DNA of 64,000 nucleotides, from the NCBI RefSeq assembly GCF_030161115.1, contig NZ_BSPQ01000002.1:480003-544002 (forward strand). The letters are read 5' to 3'. Source of the stretch: Psychromonas marina (lineage in GTDB: Bacteria; Pseudomonadota; Gammaproteobacteria; Enterobacterales; Psychromonadaceae). Numbering within the stretch: position 1 is the first letter of the stretch; the number at the start of each line of letters is the position of its first letter. Shown one piece after another: positions 54,313 to 64,000 of the stretch. The notes below the pieces were generated by a model. That model was not told where the DNA came from and searched no databases. It saw nothing but the letters and a program-made list of their open reading frames with translations. A program made the position numbers and the translations under genes.

Positions 54313-54972
54313 ATGAAAAATGACTCGCCAATAAACGTTTTATTCCTCACTGGCATTGAGGATCCTCATCACGATTTCGATGCCATTTCGGCTGTTTTTA
54401 AACATTTTCTTAGTGAAGTTAATATTTCAATTACCATTACTAAAAATCTGGACGATTTACTTGATGATAAACTTAAACCTTATGATGTTATCATTTCTAA
54501 TGCGATGAATTTTACCCTGAGTAAAGCACATGAAACTGCACTGCTTGAGGCTATTATTGGCAACCCATGGGGGACAACAGGTGATCCAAAAGGGTTTGTT
54601 GGTATTCATGGTGCCAGCGCTAATTTCTTGAACTCTCGCGCTTACCTCAATATGTTAGGCGGAAGGTTTTTGATCCATCCCGTCACTGATGATTATATGT
54701 ATAAAGTTGAAAATGTTGATCATCCGATCATGACAGGTGTTGATCACTTTACGCTCAGATCTGAGCTCTATTTGATGGAAACATACCCACCCTACGATGT
54801 CTTATTATACAGTGACTACCAAGGGTTTAAGCGTCCGATAGCTTGGTCAAAGCCTTATGGACTAGGGCGCGTCTGCTACCTAGGCCTTGGGCATGATGTA
54901 CAAGAAGTAAGTTGCACTGAGTTTCAGCGCATGGTGATTAATGCCGTAAAGTGGACATCACAAAAACAATAG
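54313..54972 (+). CDS. ThuA-like domain protein
   Basis: 219 residues with the class I glutamine-amidotransferase-like fold of ThuA proteins (VLFLTGIEDPHHDF at the start, GFVGIHGASANFLNSRAYLN at about 95-114, then HPIMTGVDHF). ThuA is found in sugar utilisation loci such as trehalose uptake clusters; there is no transporter or sugar dehydrogenase adjacent here. Confidence 0.78.
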   Translation: MKNDSPINVLFLTGIEDPHHDFDAISAVFKHFLSEVNISITITKNLDDLLDDKLKPYDVIISNAMNFTLSKAHETALLEAIIGNPWGTTGDPKGFVGIHGASANFLNSRAYLNMLGGRFLIHPVTDDYMYKVENVDHPIMTGVDHFTLRSELYLMETYPPYDVLLYSDYQGFKRPIAWSKPYGLGRVCYLGLGHDVQEVSCTEFQRMVINAVKWTSQKQ

Positions 54973-55166
54973 AAGTGGAATATAACAGGCAGGTTAGCGC
55001 TGTTACGCAAGCCAACAATGAAACAAGTTAAGCTTTCATCTCTCAAAGCTTAAATTGATCGTTGCAGGTTTATAGCTCATAATCGCTAGTTTCATTTATG
55101 CTGCTAGTGAAAAATAAAGATCTTAAGTAATTCTTGTTCACAACATAAACGCCAACGTTGCGATGT

Positions 55167-55532
55167 CTATTTTTCGCTCATCATTGTATATGTTCTAATT
55201 GAATTTCTGATATATTGAGCACTGAAGTTGTCACCTCTCATTTCGGACACTTTCATTGCTTTACAGATTTTATTCTGCATAATAATCCTTCTTTTTGATG
55301 AAGCAAGACCCTGCTTTAATCTACACTGTCTTAAAGTTTTACTTTCTGTATAACTCAAATCGAGTTTTGCGTATTCCTGGCTTACATTACTCATGTTTAC
55401 CCCAAGCAAGTATCGATCTGGTGTACGAGTAATGGTGTCAATCCAGCCATCGACTTTTTCCAAATTATTATCCCAATAATTATTAAATAGGATCACACTA
55501 AAAAAAAGGCTTCCACCCAATATTGCTTTCAT
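55167..55532 (-). CDS. exported hypothetical protein
   Basis: 121 residues with an N-terminal hydrophobic stretch (LGGSLFFSVILFNNYW) that may be a signal anchor, two cysteines and many charged residues in the rest. No family recognised. The gap 55533-56029 (about 500 bp) shows no gene. Confidence 0.5.
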   Translation of the reverse strand: MKAILGGSLFFSVILFNNYWDNNLEKVDGWIDTITRTPDRYLLGVNMSNVSQEYAKLDLSYTESKTLRQCRLKQGLASSKRRIIMQNKICKAMKVSEMRGDNFSAQYIRNSIRTYTMMSEK

Positions 55533-56044
55533 TTTAAATCCTGTTTAACTTTTGTGATTGATTTGATGGGGTTGCTTTTAATGATTCTTATGATGGTTGA
55601 GTAACAGGGGCATTACTTGTCGCTAGCTTGTTTTCGGCATCATATACAATTGTTTTTCTCTGTAAATGAGTGTTTGTGTAAGTTTGTGTAATCATGATTT
55701 GTAAGTGAGGATCGTTTCTTGTTGATGGGGAAATTGAAAGGTATTGTGCTTGGTTTTCTAAAAATTGCGGGGTCAGTTTTTTACCTTGATTTTTAATGGG
55801 TAGGGGAAGTGATTCGGGTTAATTTAATGATGAAGGTCATACGGTATCGCTGAACAATTTTTATGACACCTAACGCTTAATAAGGGCACAAGTGTTAGTT
55901 GAGTGTGGCAAAATCACATTGAAAAATGATAATCTTTATTGTTAAAAGTATCGCTAAACAGAACCACTTAAATCAGCATTCTGTAGGTATTATGCTACGG
56001 ATAGATTAACTAAATATTTAGTCCCAATAATGGAAAATGACGAG

Positions 56045-56857
56045 ATGAAAAATACGGTATTAATAACCGGTGCAAGTGCTGGTTTAGGTGAGGAGTTTGC
56101 TTGGCAACTCGCTGAACAGGGTTTTAATTTATTGCTGGTGGCAAGGCGCACTGAAAGACTAAGCACAGTACAACGTAATATAAGCATTAAATATCCCTCC
56201 GTCAGCTGTTTAGTGCTGAGTGTTGATCTTAATGAAGCGGATGCTTTGGCAACATTGGTTAATTTTGTCTCGTTGCAAAAAATTGAGCTGACAGGGCTGA
56301 TCAATAATGCGGGTTTTGGTATTAGAGGTGAATTTTATGCGCTGCCAGCAAATAGACAGCGTGAATTGCTGCAGGTTAATATCAACGCATTAACGATGCT
56401 TAGCCACGCATTTATCCCACATTTAACGGCTACGTCAATTGCTGTTCATAACAATAAAATTCCTCATTCCCAAGGTGTCCAAGCAGTGCCTTTTATTATT
56501 AATGTCGCTTCAACAGCTGCCTTTCAAGCAGGGCCAAATTTAGCGCTTTATTATGCAAGCAAAGCGTTTGTATTATCATTCTCAGAAGCATTACATGAAG
56601 AGTTAAAGGGAAAAATACAGGTCAGTGCGCTCTGTCCTGGTGCGACAAAAACGGAATTTGCAGAGGTTGCCAGGATGTCCAATTCGTTGGTGTTTAAACT
56701 GCGTGTGATGGACAAAAAAGCAGTCGTCAGTTACGCATTAAAAAAGAGAGGTAAAGCGATAGTGATACCGGGATTAATGAACAAAATCGGGGTGATAGCA
56801 GTTAAGCTGCTACCCCGATTTATTACTCGAAAACTAGCGTATCAAATCCAGAAGTAG
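56045..56857 (+). CDS. short-chain dehydrogenase/reductase
   Basis: 270 residues from ATG 56045 (MKNTVLITGASAGLGEEFA), or 275 from ATG 56030. The cofactor motif TGASAGLG, NNAG (about 89-92) and the active-site YYASK (about 171-175) are visible. The C-terminus has a basic, hydrophobic tail (AVKLLPRFITRKLAYQIQK), as in DltE/YqjQ-type SDRs. Substrate unknown. Confidence 0.88.
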   Translation: MKNTVLITGASAGLGEEFAWQLAEQGFNLLLVARRTERLSTVQRNISIKYPSVSCLVLSVDLNEADALATLVNFVSLQKIELTGLINNAGFGIRGEFYALPANRQRELLQVNINALTMLSHAFIPHLTATSIAVHNNKIPHSQGVQAVPFIINVASTAAFQAGPNLALYYASKAFVLSFSEALHEELKGKIQVSALCPGATKTEFAEVARMSNSLVFKLRVMDKKAVVSYALKKRGKAIVIPGLMNKIGVIAVKLLPRFITRKLAYQIQK

Positions 56858-56926
56858 GGGGAGAAGTAATGAGTTGTTAGCCGTTAGTTATTAGTAAAAA
56901 TCAGACTAATAACTAACTCTTCATTC

Positions 56927-57526
56927 CTATTTAAGCATCAAATTACTGATACCATCGTAGATAAATTGAATCGCTAACGCTGCTAGAATCACCCCTAAAA
57001 AGCGCTTTAAAATCTCATCGCCAGTTTTACCAATTATTTTTTTCAGATTTTTAGAGACAAGCATTAATACAAACGTTAACAGTAACGTACAGATTATTGC
57101 TGCCGATACTGCAACGGTGCCTGTAGCATCCATATCCTGTGAGAACAGAAGCACGGAAAGGGTTAACGTCCCTGGCCCCGCGAGTAGCGGTACTGTCATC
57201 GGAAAGACCGAGATGTCACGGAGTTCACCTTTGTTACTAAAGCCAATATCAGAAGTGATCATCTGAAACGCGGTAAAAAACAGTAACAAACCACCAGAAA
57301 TACGCAGTGAATTGATATCTATCCCAAGGTGGAAAAAGAGTGTTTCGCCATAATTACCAAACAGTATCAGTGTTAAACCACTGATAATGATCGCTTTGGT
57401 TGCCATGATATAACGGTATCTCTTATCGCCATTGCTCGCTAAAGAGTTAAAGATAAGTGCGGCGCCAATCGGGTCGATAATTACAAACAACGCCGTCAGT
57501 GCATGCAGATATATTGCGATATCCAT
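56927..57526 (-). CDS. MarC-family membrane protein (UPF0056)
   Basis: 199 residues, six membrane segments. The family start FVIIDPIGAALIFNSLA (about 14-30) and FPMTVPLLAGPGTL (about 107-120) are clear. Function of MarC proteins is unknown. It starts 12 bp after the yjiH-like gene on the same strand, so the two are probably co-transcribed. Confidence 0.9.
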   Translation of the reverse strand: MDIAIYLHALTALFVIIDPIGAALIFNSLASNGDKRYRYIMATKAIIISGLTLILFGNYGETLFFHLGIDINSLRISGGLLLFFTAFQMITSDIGFSNKGELRDISVFPMTVPLLAGPGTLTLSVLLFSQDMDATGTVAVSAAIICTLLLTFVLMLVSKNLKKIIGKTGDEILKRFLGVILAALAIQFIYDGISNLMLK

Positions 57527-57538
57527 CGTTATTAATCC

Positions 57539-58894
57539 TTAAAAAATGAGGTGTGCAATACCAGCGATCACCGGTAATGTAACAAGGGTACGCAAAATGA
57601 AAATAACAAATAGTTCTGCAATGTTTACTGGAATTTTACTGCCTAATAACAGTGCGCCGACTTCACTCATATAAATAAGTTGAGTCACGGACATCGCTGC
57701 AATGATAAAGCGGGTCATATCCGATTCAATTGATGACGCAAGGATAGATGGAATAAACATATCTGCAAAGCCTACCACGATTGTTTGTGATGCAGCTGCC
57801 GCTTCTGGCACTTGTAACAACTCTAATAATGGAATAAACGGGTAACCCAAGTAGGAAAAGATAGGCGTGTATTCAGCAAGAATTAATGCAATTGTCCCCA
57901 TTGCCATAACCACCGGTAATACGCCAAATACCATATCGATAACGTTTTTTAAGCCATCTTTTAAGGTATGTTTAATGCCGCTACTGTTTTTCGCTTTTAA
58001 TAACGCTTGTTCAAATCCCCATGAAAACACATTGTGCCCCACTGGTGTTGCTTCACTGTTTTTTACACGTGGTGTGCCATCGATGTAATTGTCTTTTTTC
58101 CAGCATAGCGGTGGTAGTTTAGGCACGATAACCGCTGCAACAACACCCGCTAAACAGACTGCAAGATAAAAGGGCAGGAATAGATGCTCTAACTGCACTT
58201 GTGAGATAACAACCAGAGAGAAAGTAATCGACACTGCCGAGAAAGTGGTACCGATAATAGCCGCTTCACGTTGTGTATAAAATTTCGATTCATATTGTTT
58301 GCTGGTCATCAAAATCCCAACGCTACCATCACCTAACCATGAAGCCATACAGTCGATTGCACTTCGACCTGGTAAGTTAAATACTGGGCGCATCACTTTC
58401 GTTAGCAAAGTCCCAAATAACTCTAATAAACCAAAGTTAAGTAGTAGAGGTAAGAATAAACCTGCAAAAATAAACACACAAAAAAGGACCGGTAGTAGGT
58501 CGTTTAAAACCAACGCGCCTGTATCGCCGGAAAATATCATTGCTGGACCAATCGCAAAATAAGTTAATGCGACAAATACTGCCCCTAAAATACGTACCGC
58601 AAACCAAACGGGAGAGACGTTAAATAACCCTTCAAAAAATTCACTTTGTTGAATAGGTTTAAATTTAAACAGTTTATGTAATGTCGTTACCGCGGCAGTG
58701 AACAGCACTATCGCAGTGACGATAAGTGGCAGTGCTTCGCCAAGTAAGTTTTGTAATGTTTTTGCAACTATCGCGATAGGGATAGTAATGTTGCCCTCAA
58801 AACTGATTGGCATCATGAACAGTATTAAGCCGATCAAAGACGGTACGATAAAGGTTAATATAGTCTGCAGATTGTGTGATTTTTTAATGTGCAC
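57539..58894 (-). CDS. YjiH-family membrane protein, nucleoside-recognition domain
   Basis: 451 residues, about eleven hydrophobic segments. It fits the YjiH group of proteins with a gate (nucleoside recognition) domain: GLLELFGTLLTKVMRPVFNL (about 157-176) and MASWLGDGSVGILMTSKQYE. The substrate is unknown. First gene of a two-gene unit with the MarC-type gene. The 830-bp region in front of it (58895-59724) has an ARG-box-like TGAATAAAAATGCATAA at about 59011-59027. Confidence 0.8.
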   Translation of the reverse strand: MHIKKSHNLQTILTFIVPSLIGLILFMMPISFEGNITIPIAIVAKTLQNLLGEALPLIVTAIVLFTAAVTTLHKLFKFKPIQQSEFFEGLFNVSPVWFAVRILGAVFVALTYFAIGPAMIFSGDTGALVLNDLLPVLFCVFIFAGLFLPLLLNFGLLELFGTLLTKVMRPVFNLPGRSAIDCMASWLGDGSVGILMTSKQYESKFYTQREAAIIGTTFSAVSITFSLVVISQVQLEHLFLPFYLAVCLAGVVAAVIVPKLPPLCWKKDNYIDGTPRVKNSEATPVGHNVFSWGFEQALLKAKNSSGIKHTLKDGLKNVIDMVFGVLPVVMAMGTIALILAEYTPIFSYLGYPFIPLLELLQVPEAAAASQTIVVGFADMFIPSILASSIESDMTRFIIAAMSVTQLIYMSEVGALLLGSKIPVNIAELFVIFILRTLVTLPVIAGIAHLIF

Positions 58895-59724
58895 AGGAAT
58901 ACCTTAGCAAATGAATATTGTAGATAAGCAGGGGCTTTTCTTCGAACGCGCAGATTACGCATTTTACTAAGCCTTGTAAATGCGATAGACAGCTAAAAAA
59001 CCATAAAGGTTGAATAAAAATGCATAAATACTTTTTGTTGTTGTAATTTAGATGCATTGTATGCAAAAAGTATATTTAGCCTTTTGTTAATCGTTGTTTA
59101 TTTGAGCTTTTAGCGTAAATAGTCAATAAGAATGATTTTTTATTCTTGTGTAATAACGTGGTAGAACAGCCTTTAAATGGGTGTGTAAAAGGTTTGTTAA
59201 CCAAGGGCGTTAAGCTAATTTATTAAGTAATAATAGGGGAACGTTATCGTCACTTAGTGGTGTTTATTAATTACGGTGAACAGCCTGAACGGAGCATTAG
59301 TCTAGTAAAGTAAAAAGGATGACCTCATTACTTATCTTAATATGATTGAAATGGTGAATTTACTGATTTAAATAACAGTGTCATTATCGCTGTTCATTTT
59401 GTTTAATTACCTTAAGTGATAAACATGGCAAGTCATAATTATTCAATTACCTAGTTAAGTGGTCAGTCGTTATTTTATGCAATTAAGTCAATGGAAAGCA
59501 TTTACTTATGAATAAATAAGTTTTAAGTCAGGCTGTGAATGCCTCTCGAAGTGAATGATTGTAACATCATTGTTTTTTTTGAACTTACCTACTATGGACG
59601 TTAAACAGTGCTTGCAAATGGGATATAAATGGCAAAAACCAATAAATCTATAATAATGTTTTACAAAGTCATTTTATTGGCGTTATGCTGATGCTTTATA
59701 TATGTAAAATGTGTTGAGAATCAG
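58895..59724. other. intergenic region between yjiH-like and diguanylate cyclase genes
   Basis: About 830 bp between divergent genes with no credible frame. The AT-rich part next to the yjiH-like gene holds the ARG-box-like element; elsewhere I see nothing specific. Confidence 0.5.
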
Positions 59725-60744
59725 ATGAATAGCAAATTAATTATGGAATCTGTGCAAAATCTAAAAAAAGCAGTTCCTTTGATGATGAAATATAAAGTCC
59801 CCACAACGCCGATCAATTACGCGCTTTGGTATACCTATGTATCTGAAGAACTGCCCTTGTTAAACGAGAGGCTTGAGGCGTTAATAGCAAATAATGAGAT
59901 CTGTCCTCCAGTGCAATCTGCCTCATTATATCGCGAGTTTGTTGCAGACCCCAAAGACGCAACGACATGGGCGTTACGTAGTAGCGTTGATAAGATGCTG
60001 CAGCATATAGATCAATCTTTAACCGATACCCATAATGATACTAATAATTTCCAAAAGAATGTTGAACAAACTTTCGGTGAAATTAACAACGTTGAAAACG
60101 ATGCTTTAAGTTTTGAAGAGGTCGTTGTTTTATTAAAAAAACTACAGGGGGATTCTAAAAAAATCCATCGCTCGACCGCTTTTTTTAGTGAAACCTTAGC
60201 AACAGCAAAAGGTGAAATTGAATCACTCAAGGCCGCGCTTAAAAAAAGCCAACAACAAGCATTGTATGATTCATTGACTGGCTTACTTAATCGTCATGCC
60301 TTTGATACCGAAGTTTCAGCATATCTTGAATCTCAAACGCAGGGGTTATGTTTAATCTTGGCAGATATTGACCATTTTAAATCCTTTAATGATGAGTGGG
60401 GCCACCTGCTTGGTGATCAGGTATTAAAAGTGGTCGGGCGCAAATTGAACGACAGTATGCGCGATGGTGCAAGTGCTTATCGTTTTGGTGGCGAAGAGTT
60501 TGTTATCTTAGTACCGAGTAGCCAGCTTAGAATTGCGCGCCATATGGCTGAGAGCATTCGTAAAATGATCGAGAAGCTAAGTTTAAAAGATAAACGTAGT
60601 GGAGAAACCATTAAAAACATTACCCTTTCATTTGGTGTTGTTGAGTACCAGCCAGAAGAGTCGTTAAGTAGTTTTATTGCACGTGCAGATACCTTTTTGT
60701 ATGAAGCAAAACGCTTAGGCCGTAATCGTGTTTTACCACTCTGA
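59725..60744 (+). CDS. diguanylate cyclase (GGDEF domain)
   Basis: 339 residues, cytoplasmic. The C-terminal GGDEF domain (about 175-339) has YDSLTGLLNR (181-190), ADIDHFKSFND and the active GGEEF at 255-259, so it should make c-di-GMP. The N-terminal half is a helical, coiled-coil-like sensor of unknown type (about 1-170). The residues five positions ahead of GGEEF read RDGA rather than RxxD, so the product-inhibition I-site is incomplete. A PilZ gene follows 70 bp later. Confidence 0.9.
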   Translation: MNSKLIMESVQNLKKAVPLMMKYKVPTTPINYALWYTYVSEELPLLNERLEALIANNEICPPVQSASLYREFVADPKDATTWALRSSVDKMLQHIDQSLTDTHNDTNNFQKNVEQTFGEINNVENDALSFEEVVVLLKKLQGDSKKIHRSTAFFSETLATAKGEIESLKAALKKSQQQALYDSLTGLLNRHAFDTEVSAYLESQTQGLCLILADIDHFKSFNDEWGHLLGDQVLKVVGRKLNDSMRDGASAYRFGGEEFVILVPSSQLRIARHMAESIRKMIEKLSLKDKRSGETIKNITLSFGVVEYQPEESLSSFIARADTFLYEAKRLGRNRVLPL

Positions 60745-60814
60745 TTTTTAGGCTTTATTTTTAAACAGATTTGCCGATAACGAGTTAATAGTTTTATTTT
60801 CTGTAGGAGGCTTT

Positions 60815-61105
60815 ATGCAATTAACACAAGCGGAACGACGCGCATTTGAACGATTAAGTTTTACCTCGCAAGTGATTATTAGCCATCATGGTGTTGATCA
60901 AAAAGTCGATTGTAAAGACGTTAACGCAGAGGGTATGTCGCTTTATTTAGCGCAACATGATTTTACGCTACACGATGAAATTGCGGTGCAATTTGATGAT
61001 AGTGATCCCCATTTCCCTGCATTAAATGCAGATGCAGAGTTAATACGTATTCAACCCCTTGAAAGCGGTTTTCTGATCGCGGTCGAGTTTGTCGCCATTT
61101 ATTAA
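60815..61105 (+). CDS. PilZ-like single-domain protein
   Basis: 96 residues, paralogue of the protein at 2686 (same length; C-terminal FPALNADAELIRI against FPPLDADATLLRV). The Arg motif is present (ERRAFERL) but the second motif reads DVNAEG, with Asn in place of the usual Ser of [D/N]xSxxG, so c-di-GMP binding may be altered. TAGGAGGCTTT precedes the ATG. Placed behind a diguanylate cyclase gene, it may be the local receptor. Confidence 0.82.
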   Translation: MQLTQAERRAFERLSFTSQVIISHHGVDQKVDCKDVNAEGMSLYLAQHDFTLHDEIAVQFDDSDPHFPALNADAELIRIQPLESGFLIAVEFVAIY

Positions 61106-61126
61106 TGTAATTTTGATGAGGAAGAT

Positions 61127-61738
61127 ATGAATAAAATTAAGTTAGCAGGAAAAACAATTTCACCCTCTAAAGTGGTTTGTATTGGACGTAACTATGTCGA
61201 ACACATTAAAGAGCTGAATAATGAAATGCCGGATCAAGCGGTTATTTTTGTAAAGCCTAATTCTGCAATTTCAGATTGTATTGTCAGTGGAACAGATGAG
61301 CCAATTCATTATGAAGCAGAGATCGCTTTTGTTATCGAAGAGGGCGCTATAACGCATGTCGGTGTTGGGCTTGATTTAACCAAGCGTGGTTTACAATCTC
61401 GATTGAAAAATAAAGGTTTGCCTTGGGAACGTGCGAAAGGATTTGATAAGTCTGCTGTATTTAGTCACTTCGAGCCGCTTGTTGGTTCGGTGCAAAGCTT
61501 ATCGATGCAACTGTTGATTAACGAACAACTAATTCAGCATGCAGATTACGACTTGATGATTCATAAACCGAGCGAAATTATTGATGAAGTTGCTTCGTTT
61601 ATGCGCTTTGAAAATGGTGATATTTTAATGACTGGTACACCTAAAGGGGTGGGCGTGGTTAATAAAGGCGACCATTTTACTGGACGTATCTATCAAGATA
61701 AGACCCTTTTAATTGAGCAACAATGGACAGTGTTGTAA
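61127..61738 (+). CDS. fumarylacetoacetate hydrolase family protein
   Basis: 203 residues, the short YcgM/FAHD1-type version. Family features are IGRNYVEHIKE (about 19-29), the metal ligands in YEAEIAFVIE (about 65-74) and TGTPKGVGVV (about 172-181). Such enzymes act as acylpyruvate hydrolases or oxaloacetate decarboxylases; the substrate is not predictable. AGGAAGAT lies ahead of the ATG. Confidence 0.88.
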   Translation: MNKIKLAGKTISPSKVVCIGRNYVEHIKELNNEMPDQAVIFVKPNSAISDCIVSGTDEPIHYEAEIAFVIEEGAITHVGVGLDLTKRGLQSRLKNKGLPWERAKGFDKSAVFSHFEPLVGSVQSLSMQLLINEQLIQHADYDLMIHKPSEIIDEVASFMRFENGDILMTGTPKGVGVVNKGDHFTGRIYQDKTLLIEQQWTVL

Positions 61739-61762
61739 GCCCATCTTGTCACGCGAATAAAC

Positions 61763-61831
61763 CTGTTAATCGTTTGTTCGCTTTCATCACGGCGATGAAT
61801 AATGGCGATTAACAGCAAATAACTCTTTTTT
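61763..61831 (+). terminator. intrinsic terminator before pheS
   Basis: CTGTTAATCG pairs perfectly with CGATTAACAG, with an inner TTCATC-GATGAA hairpin in the loop, followed by CAAATAACTC and eight T residues. Confidence 0.75.
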
Positions 61832-61988
61832 TTCACTATTTTTCCTATTCGCACCACAACAGTACTAGCCTTATCCTTCTGATTTGCGTAAAATTGCGCC
61901 CTATTTTTTATGTAATAGCAAATGCATTAACTTTGTGGTTTTGTGTTTCGCTGAAAAATTTAAACCACACAATGGATGAATTTTTTAA

Positions 61989-63071
<1,083 letters not shown>

Positions 63072-63083
63072 GGGTTAAAAATA

Positions 63084-64000
63084 ATGAAATTTAGTGAAGC
63101 TTGGTTACGCGAGTGGGTTAACCCAGAAATTAGCTCAGAAGAATTACAACACCAAATTACTATGGCGGGTCTTGAAGTAGACGACGTTGAAGCGGTTGCC
63201 GGTGAATTTACAAAAGTATTAGTTGGTGAAGTGGTTGAATGTGGCCAGCACCCTGATGCAGATAAACTACAAGTAACAAAAATCAACATCGGTGAAGATG
63301 AATTAATCGACATCGTTTGTGGTGCTAAAAACTGTCGTTTAGGTCTTAAAGTTGCAGTTGCTGTTGTTGGCGCTGTATTACCTGGCGATTTCAAAATCAA
63401 AAAAGCGAAACTACGCGGCCAACCATCATTTGGTATGTTATGTAGTGAATCAGAACTTGGTATGGCTGACAGTGCTGAAGGTATCATCGAATTACCGTTA
63501 GATGCGCCAATCGGTCAATGTGTTCGTGAATACTTAAACCTTGATGATGTAACAATTGATGTTGATTTAACAGCTAACCGTGCAGATTGCCTAGGCATTG
63601 CTGGTCTTGCTCGTGAAGTTGGCGTTTTAAATGCTATATCTGCGACTGCACCGACATGGGAAAATGTTGCTGTTTCTATCGATGATACTGTTGCGATTAA
63701 TCTTCAAGCAGTAGAAGCATGCCCACGTTACTTAGGTCGTGTTATTAAAGGCATTAACCAAGATGTAGCAACACCACTTTGGATGGTTGAAAAACTACGT
63801 CGTTGTGGTGTACGCAGTGTCGATGCAGTGGTTGATATCACGCAGTATGTTTTACTTGAGTTTGGCCATCCGATGCACGCATTTGATCTTACTAAACTTG
63901 AAGGTGGCATTGAAGTGCGCCTTGCTGAGCAAGATGAAAAGCTAACATTACTTGACGGTAAAGAAGTTAAATTAAATGCTGATACATTAGTGATCGCAGA
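63084..64000 (+). CDS. pheT: phenylalanyl-tRNA synthetase beta subunit, 5' part
   Basis: The gene begins at ATG 63084 ([13 protein letters not shown]) and is still open at the window end after 305 codons of the usual 795 or so. The N-terminal tRNA-binding (EMAP-like) domain is visible with [12 protein letters not shown] and CGAKNCR. It is the second gene of the pheST operon. Confidence 0.96.
   Translation, partial: MKFSEAWLREWVNPEISSEELQHQITMAGLEVDDVEAVAGEFTKVLVGEVVECGQHPDADKLQVTKINIGEDELIDIVCGAKNCRLGLKVAVAVVGAVLPGDFKIKKAKLRGQPSFGMLCSESELGMADSAEGIIELPLDAPIGQCVREYLNLDDVTIDVDLTANRADCLGIAGLAREVGVLNAISATAPTWENVAVSIDDTVAINLQAVEACPRYLGRVIKGINQDVATPLWMVEKLRRCGVRSVDAVVDITQYVLLEFGHPMHAFDLTKLEGGIEVRLAEQDEKLTLLDGKEVKLNADTLVIA

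Overview
The window looks like the chromosome of a marine gammaproteobacterium of the Alteromonadales type; a Psychromonas-like organism is my best guess, not a proven assignment. The basis is AT-rich DNA, E. coli-like housekeeping genes (pdxH, epmC, tmaR, dinB with a perfect LexA box, yciN, cutC, pheST) and a chromosomal integron cassette array. I see no rRNA, tRNA or CRISPR array.

Region 1 (1-7600): a 126-bp tandem repeat, then pdxH, a tightly coupled operon epmC / low-molecular-weight phosphatase / ybgC, a PilZ protein, a GST-like protein, a phosphopantetheinyl transferase, tmaR, an RNA methyltransferase, a DUF2750 protein and SOS-controlled dinB.

Region 2 (7600-25110): a uronate polysaccharide utilisation locus. 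It has an ABC importer like the Sphingomonas alginate importer (AlgQ/M1/M2/S-like), two KduD reductases, KdgK, Eda, an IclR-family KdgR-like regulator, YgjV, KdgF, an RpiB-fold isomerase (DhuI-like), a sodium:solute symporter, uronate isomerase UxaC and a cytoplasmic heparinase II/III-type (PL15-like) lyase. Four KdgR-type palindromes precede the main transcription units. The implied route is import, cytoplasmic exolytic cleavage, KdgF, isomerase, KduD, KdgK, Eda, then pyruvate and glyceraldehyde 3-phosphate. No secreted lyase, outer-membrane channel, UxuA/B or UxaA/B is present in the window.

Region 3 (25480-32400): small exported proteins of unknown function, a periplasmic metallo-beta-lactamase-fold hydrolase with a divergent LysR regulator, a FadL-type outer-membrane protein and an exported hypothetical protein.

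Region 4 (about 32830-43640, with probable decayed cassettes to about 46570): an array of integron cassettes, all attC sites in one orientation, with no integrase in the window. Cargo includes an ankyrin-repeat protein, a DUF4238 protein, two GNAT acetyltransferases, a GFA-family protein, an excalibur-domain protein, an HxlR regulator, a Rho-binding antiterminator (Rof-like), several unknown proteins, ORF-less cassettes (one duplicated), an SDR pseudogene and an IS110 transposase fragment. A LysE exporter, a lipoprotein and a 2H-phosphoesterase-like protein follow.

Region 5 (46650-64000): ChbG-like deacetylase; an ornithine-cyclodeaminase-family and a D-threonine-aldolase-fold enzyme with a divergent LysR regulator; yciN; cutC; a ThuA-like protein; an SDR; MarC- and YjiH-family membrane proteins; a diguanylate cyclase next to a PilZ protein; an FAH-family hydrolase; and pheS with the start of pheT, which runs off the window.
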